Shown here piece by piece: positions 56,701 through 64,000 of a DNA stretch of 64,000 nucleotides. The stretch lies in assembly GCA_022843445.1 (NCBI GenBank), contig JALHNS010000001.1, positions 1 to 64,000 on the forward strand, read 5' to 3'. This stretch comes from Gemmata sp. GTDB taxonomy: Bacteria; Planctomycetota; Planctomycetia; Gemmatales; Gemmataceae. How positions within the stretch are numbered: position 1 is the first letter of the stretch; each line of letters starts with the position of its first letter. Below the pieces are notes generated by a model. It was not told the origin of the DNA. It did not search any database and was given only the letters and a program-made list of their open reading frames with translations. Made by a program: the position numbers and the translations under genes.

Positions 56701-58225
56701 GGCCCCGGATGAACGTCGGGATGAGTGCGGGCACCACCGTGACTGAGATGAGCGCGGTGCCGAGAAGCGCGAGCGACTTCGTGAAGGCGAGCGGGTGAAA
56801 AAGCTTCCCCTCGCGCCCGGAGAGCATGAACACCGGCACGAAGGAAAGTAGCATGATGAGGACGGAGAAGAAGATCGGCCGGCCGACCGTGCGCAGCGCC
56901 GGGATGACGGCCTCACGGGTGTCGCCGGTCACCTTCTCGGTGCCGAACTTATCCTTCAGATGGTGTGTGGCGTTCTCCACCATCACGATGGCCTGATCGA
57001 CCAGGATGCCGACGGAGATCGTGATGCCGGCCAGCGACATGATGTTGGCCTGGATGTCCACGACCCCGAACCGGCGCAGGAGCCACATCATCGCGAACGA
57101 GAACAGCACCGAGAGCGGCAGCGTGACGCAGATGACGAAGGCGCTGCGGACGTGCGAGAGGATCAGGATGATGGCGACGACGGCGATGAGCATCTCGTGC
57201 CACATCACCCGCGCGAGCGTGCCGACCGCGCCCTGGATGAGCCGGGTGCGGTCGTAGGCCGGGACGATTTGCACGCCTTCGGGCAGGCCCGGCTGAAGTT
57301 CCTTGATCTTCTCCTTGACGCGCTCGGTGACGCGCAGCGGATTCTCCCCGTGCCGCACCAACACGACTCCCCCGACCACCTCGTTGCCGTCCTTCTCGAA
57401 CACGCCGCGCCGGAACGCCGGCCCCATCTGCACCGTCGCGACCGTCTTGACGTAGACCGGGATTCCACCCACCTCCTTGACCACCGCGTCCTCGATGTCC
57501 TGCCGGCCCTTTACCCACCCAACGCCGCGCACGATGTACTCGGCGTTGTTCTTCTGGATTACCCCACCGGCGGCCGGGAGGTTCGCGCGGCTCACCGCGT
57601 CGAACAACTCGCCGACGGTGACGCCATAGGCCCGCAGGTCTTCGGGCCGCACGTCCACTTGGTACTCGACCGGCGTGCCACCGACGGTCGCGACCTCGGC
57701 GACACCCGCTGCCGCGTTCAGTTGCGGGGCGACGTAGAACTTGTTCAGCGCCCACAGTCGCGCCGGGTCGATGGGGTGATTCTTCGACGGCTCCAGCGTG
57801 TACCAGAACACCTGGCCGAGCGCGGTCGCGTCCGGGCCGAGGTACGGGGTCACGCCCTTCGGCAGGAAGCTCGACGCCTCGGCCAACCGCTCGCTCACCC
57901 GTTGGCGCGCGAAGTAGAGGTTCGTGCGGTCCTCGAAGATGATCGTAATCATCGAGAACCCGAACTCGCTCGAAGACCGCACCGCCTTCACGCCGGCCAA
58001 GCCCTGGAGCCGGCGCGACAGCGGGTAGCTCACCTGGTCCTCGATCTCGCGCGGGCTGCGACCCGTCCAGTCGGTGAAGACGATCACCTGGTTCTCGCCG
58101 AGATCCGGCACCGCATCGACCGGCGTGTCGAGCATCGCATAGACGCCGAACACCGCCAGCGCCGCCGCCAGCACCAGAACGATGAACCGGTTGCGCACCG
58201 AACCTTCGATCACGCGCTCGATCAC
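53786..58225 (-). CDS. cusA: Heavy-metal efflux RND transporter permease (CusA/CzcA) with a large internal insertion
   Basis: GTG start overlaps cusB stop (GTGA). [98 protein letters not shown]. Confidence 0.93.
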   Translation of the reverse strand: [1479 protein letters not shown]

Positions 58226-60351
58226 GGCCGGCCCTCCGGCAGGACCGGGGGCAGTTTCTTGAACGCCTCGATCTTTTTGAGCATCCCCTTTGGATCGGCT
58301 TTCGCCTCGTCCTCGCAACTGGCGCAGCAGAGGAACACCGCAGTGCCGTCGAGCTTGATCTCGACGGGCTTACCCATGAGGCCAAGCGGCTTCTCCTGCA
58401 CCGGGCACAGCCGCTGAGTGACGGCGCGTTTGCGGTCGTCGGGCGCGAGCTTGTCCAGCCCGGCCCGCACCTTCGCCAGCCGCTCGCCGGTCAAGGCGGG
58501 CGTGGCCGGGACCACAGGCGTGGGCGTGGGCGGGTCACCCGGCGGGGGGGCGGTGATCGTCCGGGTCCGCTTCAGTTCCTCGACGCGGTTGAGCATCCCC
58601 GACGGGTCCGCCTCGGCCTCGGAACGACACGCCTCGCAGCAGACGTAGAGCGGCCGGCCGTCGGGTGTCTTCACCTTCACGGGCAAACCCATGACGCCGA
58701 GCCGGTCGCGCTGAACCGGGCACCACGCCTGGGCCTCGGCCAGCTTCCGGTCCGCCGGCGTCAATTTCGCCAGCGCCGCCGCGACCTTCGTGTCCTTGTC
58801 TTCGGGTGTCGTCGGACGTACCACCGTTGGCCCGCCCTTGCCGCCCGAACTGCCGCCGATGTAGGTCGAGCCGAGCGCCGGGTTGAGCCGCGTCTCGGCG
58901 TCGATCAGGAACGACCCGGCGGTCACCACGCGGTCGCCTTCGGCCAGGCCGGACAGCACCGGGTAGTAGGTGCCGCCGTCGCGAGCCGACAGCTTCGCAC
59001 CGAGTTCGACCGCCACGCCGTCGAACGTGTCGGGGAGCGTCTGCCGGTACACGAGCTTCCGCGCCCCGGTGTCGATCACACTGGTTTCCGGCACGGCCAG
59101 CACCTTCCCGTCGCGGGCTTGGAGCCGCGCCCCGGCCGGCGTCTTCGCGAGGAGGTCGTGGTCGAGTTTGAGGGTGACCGTGGCAGTCATGCCGGGACGC
59201 AGTTCGTGGTCCTTGTTCGGCACGGTAAACCGGACTGTGAGGGTGCGAGTCTCGGCGTCAACGTGCGGGAACAGGAACGACAGGGTGCCGGTGAACGGCT
59301 TGCCGGGAAACGCTCGCGTTGTGGCCGCGACCGGCAGGTCGAAGTCGGGCTTGCCGGTCTTGGGGTCGTGACCGCCGGCCGGCAGGAACGCAATGTCGTC
59401 CTCGTAGAGTTGCGCCTGCACCCACACGTTCGCGAGGTCGGCCACGTCGAAGAGCGCCCCGCCCTCCTCGACGTACTGCCCCTCGCGAACGTACTTCTTG
59501 AGGACGTGGCCCTTGATCGGCGAGCGGATCGTGAGGTGCGTGATCGGCTTGCCGGCCTTCACGATCTCCTCCACCTGTGTGTCGTCGATCCCCCACAACT
59601 TGAGCCGGTCGCGGGCGAGCTTTTCCCCGACCGTGTTCTTCGCCTCCCGCGCGTCGAGCAGGTTCTGGACGGTCACCACGAGATCGGGGCTGTAAAGTTC
59701 GGCGAGCGCGTCGCCGGCGTGAACCATCTGCCCGGTCTGGTTGACGTGGAGCGTGTCGATCCGCCCCTTCACGCGCGCGGACACGGCCTTCAGCGTCCGT
59801 TCGTCGAACTCGACCGTGCCCACCGTCGTGATCTGTCGTGTGAGGGTGAGGTACTCGACGGGTGCCGTCCTCACCCCGGCGAGTGTGATCCGGTAAGGGG
59901 ACAATTGCACCCGCGCGACCGTGCCGGCCGGGAGCGCCTCGCCGCCCCCAACATCGCCCTTCTTGCGCTTGGAAAGAGGCATGAAACAGATCGGGCACTT
60001 TTCTTTTTTGTTGTCGCGCACCACGGTCGGGTGCATGGGACAGAAGTATTCGTGGTCCGGGTCGGTCGCGTCCGCCCCGGCGGCGGGCCGAACGTACTTC
60101 TCGTACCGGGCCACGAGGTCGTCCCACTTCACGATCAACACGCCGATAGCGCCTAGGATGAACAGGAAGCGCAGCCGGGCCAGTGGCACGAGGACGGCCA
60201 GACGAAAGGCGCGGTAGAAGTGGCCGGAGTCGGGCGCGGCCGAAGACGGCGCGCTCGGTGGCGTGGGTGCAGACACGGACGGTCCTCCCCTAGTCGGGGT
60301 CAGGTCGCGAATCGGTTCCGGGTGCGTGGCGAGACGACGGGGCGCGGGCAT
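58222..60351 (-). CDS. cusB: RND efflux periplasmic adaptor (CusB) with heavy-metal-binding domain and two C-terminal Cys-rich repeats
   Basis: YFCPMHPTVVRDNKKEKCPICFMPLSKR; HlyD-like core VSARVKGRIDTLHVNQTGQMVHAGDALAELYSPDLV; two WCPVQ/LCPVQ...CCxxC repeats. Confidence 0.9.
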   Translation of the reverse strand: MPAPRRLATHPEPIRDLTPTRGGPSVSAPTPPSAPSSAAPDSGHFYRAFRLAVLVPLARLRFLFILGAIGVLIVKWDDLVARYEKYVRPAAGADATDPDHEYFCPMHPTVVRDNKKEKCPICFMPLSKRKKGDVGGGEALPAGTVARVQLSPYRITLAGVRTAPVEYLTLTRQITTVGTVEFDERTLKAVSARVKGRIDTLHVNQTGQMVHAGDALAELYSPDLVVTVQNLLDAREAKNTVGEKLARDRLKLWGIDDTQVEEIVKAGKPITHLTIRSPIKGHVLKKYVREGQYVEEGGALFDVADLANVWVQAQLYEDDIAFLPAGGHDPKTGKPDFDLPVAATTRAFPGKPFTGTLSFLFPHVDAETRTLTVRFTVPNKDHELRPGMTATVTLKLDHDLLAKTPAGARLQARDGKVLAVPETSVIDTGARKLVYRQTLPDTFDGVAVELGAKLSARDGGTYYPVLSGLAEGDRVVTAGSFLIDAETRLNPALGSTYIGGSSGGKGGPTVVRPTTPEDKDTKVAAALAKLTPADRKLAEAQAWCPVQRDRLGVMGLPVKVKTPDGRPLYVCCEACRSEAEADPSGMLNRVEELKRTRTITAPPPGDPPTPTPVVPATPALTGERLAKVRAGLDKLAPDDRKRAVTQRLCPVQEKPLGLMGKPVEIKLDGTAVFLCCASCEDEAKADPKGMLKKIEAFKKLPPVLPEGRP

Positions 60352-60390
60352 GCAAGTGCCGCACTCACGGGAGACGGGCGCGCAGGGATG

Positions 60391-60930
60391 CTAACAGGTG
60401 AGACGCGAGAGGGAGATGACAAGGTTGGTCGGCGGAATGGACGAGATCAAACGCACGGCCAGCGATGTGGCCGTGGGAGGCTCCGCCATCAGGACGACCG
60501 GAATCGGCGAAACGGCGGCAGGCCCGTCGAGGTCGGGGGTAACCGGCGCGGTGATCGGGGAGGCAGGAGCCGGGGGGACGCTTTGAGTTTCACAATCGCA
60601 CCGCAGGCAGTGGCAGCCAGGTGAGTCGGCCGGAGTCGGTGCGGGTGAGGGTTTTCCGGGCTTGCTGGCCGGAGGAACCTTGTCGTCGCAGCAGGACACC
60701 TTCGCGCTTGAGGTCGAGGCCGGTGAGCAGCAGGACCGCTTCTTGGCACCCGGCTGGCAGCACGACTTCGCGGCTGGCGTTGGGATCGAGACACGCTCCG
60801 ACTGCGGGGCCGAAGGGGGCTTGGCTGGTGCGGCACAAGCGCAGGCGTGGGCGGGCGCGACCGCCCCAATCACGGTCGAAACCGTGAGCAGGAGGCAGAC
60901 GAACGACCGAACTCGCCACAGGGTCGGCAT
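60391..60930 (-). CDS. Cys/Pro-rich secreted protein, possible metal binder
   Basis: Signal peptide then CACAAP, SCCQPG, SCCSP, SCCDD, CHCLRCDC; 14 cysteines in 179 aa. Confidence 0.6.
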   Translation of the reverse strand: MPTLWRVRSFVCLLLTVSTVIGAVAPAHACACAAPAKPPSAPQSERVSIPTPAAKSCCQPGAKKRSCCSPASTSSAKVSCCDDKVPPASKPGKPSPAPTPADSPGCHCLRCDCETQSVPPAPASPITAPVTPDLDGPAAVSPIPVVLMAEPPTATSLAVRLISSIPPTNLVISLSRLTC

Positions 60931-61112
60931 AAGGGCATCCTATACCCGGCCGTTCATCGCGGTCAATTCGATTCACGAACCGAACGAACAAGAACCCCGG
61001 AGTGGGGTACAGGGCGACCGAGGACGAGGTACTGAATCGCAGGGCGTTTCACCTTTCCGGTGGTGTACTGACCCTGTGAACGCTCTCGACAAGGAACATA
61101 CTCAACGGTAGA

Positions 61113-61625
61113 ATGCCGCGTGCTGGTACTTCTCGCGGGGCTTGCGTGATCCGAATTGCCGCGACGATCTTGGTTGCCGTCCAAGCGCTGCTGCCGCCCG
61201 GCATGTGCTGGTGCCAGTTCATTCCCTGCGTTTCAGTGGCGTCGCCCTCCACACAAGAACCCGCGCCGGCTCCCTCGCCATCGGCCACCGCTCACGCCGA
61301 TGAGTCTTGCTGCTCCTGCCCTGCCTGTCGCACGGCTGTTCCTGTCGCCCCCGCCCCGTCAGACGAGCAATCGGATCGCCAAGCCCCCGACGAACACTCA
61401 CTCCCAACTCCGACCTCGCCCTGTTCGGGTTGTCCGGTCGTGTCCGCCGGGCCTCTAGCGAGGGTCGTGATCCTGCATGCCCCAGAGCAAATTCCGCTCG
61501 AAACCGTGTTCCAATTCGTCGTTACGACCATCGAAGCGACTTCGCCCCGTCCCTGCCGGCCAACTTTTCTCGCGACCCTGGCCGCACCGCCTCTCTTCGT
61601 CCGCCACTGCGCCCTTCTGATCTAG
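61113..61625 (+). CDS. Cys/Pro-rich secreted protein, possible metal binder
   Basis: Divergent to 60930; MCWCQFIPC, SCCSCPAC, CSGC; hydrophobic N-terminus (possible GTG start at 61146). Confidence 0.55.
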   Translation: MPRAGTSRGACVIRIAATILVAVQALLPPGMCWCQFIPCVSVASPSTQEPAPAPSPSATAHADESCCSCPACRTAVPVAPAPSDEQSDRQAPDEHSLPTPTSPCSGCPVVSAGPLARVVILHAPEQIPLETVFQFVVTTIEATSPRPCRPTFLATLAAPPLFVRHCALLI

Positions 61626-61766
61626 CCATCCTCGTTGCGCCGGTTCCGGCGTGTATCCCTTCTGGTTCTTCGCTTTTTGGTTCACGCCGCACTTGCGGTC
61701 GTTGACCGACGCGCGGAACTTCCGGCGCACCGTCCCCGTTTCGACACCGAACTGCGAGATGAGGCG

Positions 61767-63191
61767 ATGAACGACAACGCGGCTCCCGCGATTCACAACA
61801 GGGCCGTTCCCCGAACCGAACAGCCTGCAACCGGGTTCGTCGCCTGGCTTCGGCGGACAGTGCCATTTGTCTTGGTTGCGGCCGGGTTGGTCGGGATCGC
61901 GCTGTGGGGTCATCGAACCGGCTGGACTTTCACTCAGGTGCCCCGGCAAACCGAGCCAACCGCAGGAGACGGCGAACTCGCACGGGTGCGGGTCGGGGCC
62001 ACACTCCCGCACCGGCCGGACATCCCGTCGGCGCTCCGGCGCGAGGTAACGATTGAGTTCGAGTCTGCCGGTGCGGTTGACGCGGTTGGGATCGGAATCG
62101 CACCGGCGTGGCCTGGGCCAATCGCGGAGATGGTCGAAGCCCCTGGTGAAGTCGGATTCGACCCCGCCCTCGTTGCACGAGTTGGCCCGCGCGCGGCGGG
62201 GACGGTGTGGCGTGTGACGAAGAAGGTCGGTGATCCCGTGGTAACGGGTGAAGTGTTAGCCCTCGTTGATGCGGCCGACGCGGGGAAAGCAAAGAGCGAT
62301 TTCCAGCAGGCGCTCACACAGGTTCGGCTGCGGGAGAAGACACTGGCCGGTCGCCGTGCCGCCTCGAAGGTGGTGTCTGCTCAGAGCGTGCGCGAGGCTG
62401 AGGCCGACCTCGCAGAGGCCGAAACGCGACTCCAGGCCGCGACCCAGGCGCTCGCCAACCTCGACCTCATGGTCAATCCGGCCGACTACCGCGACCTTCC
62501 GCTCGAAGACGTGATCGGCCGGATGCGGCTGGTCGGCGTGCCACCAAACACGCCGAACCTTGACCTGAATGCGGCGACCGCCAACTTGGTTCCTGTTCGT
62601 GCCCCATTCGCCGGCGTGCTTCTGTCTGCCGACACCGTGGCCGGTGAGGTGACGGAACCCGGTCGTCCGATGTTCGTCGTCGCCGATCCGCGCCGAGTGT
62701 GGGTCACCTTTCATGTTGGCGCAGGCGGTGCGGCGCGCGTCGCCGTCGGGCAACCTGTCCGGTTCCACACCGACGGATCGGCCGAGGAATTTGGTGGGAA
62801 GGTGGAGTGGGTCGGGCGCGCAGCGGACGAGGCGACGCGCACGGTGCCGGTCCGGGCCGCGTTGCCTAACGACACCGGCAGGCTGCGTGCGGGAACGCTC
62901 GGCCAGGGGCGCATAGTGCTGCGGCAAGAGGCGAAGGCCATCTTGGTTCCGCACGACGCGGTACAGACGTTCCGGGGCTACCCTGTCGTGTTCGTGCGGA
63001 ACCCCGACTACCTGAAACCGGGTGGCCCGAAGTCGTTCCGCGCGCGGCCGGTGCTGGTCGGCGCGAAGGACGCCGAGAACATCGAGATCATCGCCGGCCT
63101 TGCGGCCGACGAGGTGGTGGCGACGAGAGGCAGCGGGCTACTCCTCAACGAACTGACACGCGGTATCGACGGCGTCGGTGCGGGTCACTGA
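61767..63191 (+). CDS. RND efflux periplasmic adaptor subunit (CzcB/CusB-like)
   Basis: APGEVGFDPALVARVGPRAAGTVWRVTKKVGDPVVTGEVLALVDAADAGKAKSDFQQAL; VRAPFAGVLLSADTVAGEVTEPGRPMFVVADPRRVWV. Confidence 0.88.
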   Translation: MNDNAAPAIHNRAVPRTEQPATGFVAWLRRTVPFVLVAAGLVGIALWGHRTGWTFTQVPRQTEPTAGDGELARVRVGATLPHRPDIPSALRREVTIEFESAGAVDAVGIGIAPAWPGPIAEMVEAPGEVGFDPALVARVGPRAAGTVWRVTKKVGDPVVTGEVLALVDAADAGKAKSDFQQALTQVRLREKTLAGRRAASKVVSAQSVREAEADLAEAETRLQAATQALANLDLMVNPADYRDLPLEDVIGRMRLVGVPPNTPNLDLNAATANLVPVRAPFAGVLLSADTVAGEVTEPGRPMFVVADPRRVWVTFHVGAGGAARVAVGQPVRFHTDGSAEEFGGKVEWVGRAADEATRTVPVRAALPNDTGRLRAGTLGQGRIVLRQEAKAILVPHDAVQTFRGYPVVFVRNPDYLKPGGPKSFRARPVLVGAKDAENIEIIAGLAADEVVATRGSGLLLNELTRGIDGVGAGH

Positions 63192-63225
63192 CCACCTCAC
63201 CAATCACACGCATGAAGGGCAAGCC

Positions 63226-64000
63226 ATGAGCGATATACAACTCGCGGACGAAACAACCGCGATCACGATGACTACGCCTGCATCAACCGGGTCACGCGCC
63301 CGCCGCGTGGCGGTTCAGTTCTGGCGTCTCGTCCCTGCGGTCCTTGCGCTCGCGGGACTGGCCGGAGTTCTCTTCGCGGGCCAGGCGAGTGGATGGAAGG
63401 TGCCGAAAGCGTCTGCCCTCCGGGGTGAGGAACGGCGCGACGCTGCCGACTGGTGCGCGGAACACGGAGTGCCGGAATCGGTCTGCGTCGAGTGCGACCG
63501 CACCCTGCTCGCGCGCCCGCCGCGCACGGGGTGGTGCGCGGAGTTCGGCGTTCACGACTGCCCGTTCTGCGACCCGGCCGTGGTTCAGACTTCAACTCCG
63601 GCCAGTTTCGGACCCGCTGATCTGGATCGCGCCCGGCGAACGCTGGCGTTCGCGCCGCGCGCACCCAACGGGAAGAAGTGCAAACTGCACGAGCGACGAA
63701 TCCAACTCGCCTCTGAAGAGGTTGTCACCCGGTTGAACATCGGCGTCGAACCGGTCGGCACCGCACCCGTCGTCGAGGGTATCGCCGCCCCCGGCGAGAT
63801 CGGGTACGACCCGACGCGGCTGGTACGGCTGTCGGCGCGGCTACCAGGGGTGGTCCGGCACGTCGAGAGACAGGTGGGCGACCGGGTGAAGGCCGGTGAG
63901 GTACTCGCGCTGGTTGAGGCCGCCGAAGTCGGGAAGGCGAAGGCCGAGTTCCAACAGGCGTTGGCCGTAGTCGAGTTGCGGGCGCAGACACTCGCCCAGA
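63226..64000 (+). CDS. RND efflux periplasmic adaptor subunit with N-terminal Cys/His motif (partial, runs off right edge)
   Basis: Read from raw sequence (absent from ORF track): MSDIQLADETTAITMTTPASTGSRARRVAVQFWRLVPAVLALAGLAGVLF...DWCAEHGVPESVCVECD...WCAEFGVHDCPFCDP...GIAAPGEIGYDPTRLVRLSARLPGVVRHVERQVGDRVKAGEVLALVEAAEVGKAKAEFQQAL. Confidence 0.88.
   Translation, partial: MSDIQLADETTAITMTTPASTGSRARRVAVQFWRLVPAVLALAGLAGVLFAGQASGWKVPKASALRGEERRDAADWCAEHGVPESVCVECDRTLLARPPRTGWCAEFGVHDCPFCDPAVVQTSTPASFGPADLDRARRTLAFAPRAPNGKKCKLHERRIQLASEEVVTRLNIGVEPVGTAPVVEGIAAPGEIGYDPTRLVRLSARLPGVVRHVERQVGDRVKAGEVLALVEAAEVGKAKAEFQQALAVVELRAQTLAQ

Noticed and set aside
56960-58417. 485-aa plus-strand ORF (His/Asp/Arg-rich)
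   Set aside because: Antisense shadow of cusA, whose RND motifs are unambiguous.

Overview
High-GC bacterial DNA with strong Planctomycetes (Gemmata-like) character: DUF1549/DUF1553 and DUF1501 gene pairs, an ECF sigma factor next to a Ser/Thr kinase with WD40-like repeats, and GYF-domain proteins. Blocks from left to right: (1) 0-4.7 kb, a helicase / DUF4391 / type III-like methyltransferase cluster whose methyltransferase is cut off by what looks like the end of an insertion sequence; (2) 4.8-11.5 kb, an integrative element (Xis-like HTH, primase/DUF3987 protein, tyrosine integrase) at the 3' end of an intact tmRNA gene, with the tag ADQNLTAEPQFSLAA readable; (3) 11.7-26.7 kb, chromosomal-type planctomycete genes with several palindromic or dispersed repeats, one of which appears to encode a signal peptide; (4) from 26.7 kb, a second integration site (3' fragment of a tRNA-Gly(CCC) gene) beside a divergent integrase, followed by about 19 kb of accessory genes, many of unknown function; (5) 46.4-64 kb, a copper/heavy-metal resistance region (TolC, cytochrome-like lipoprotein, HMA protein, CopA, MerR, CusA with a large insertion, CusB with duplicated Cys modules, two divergent Cys-rich secreted proteins, and two further RND adaptors, the last running off the window). 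Family calls come from reading motifs by eye; no database search was run.
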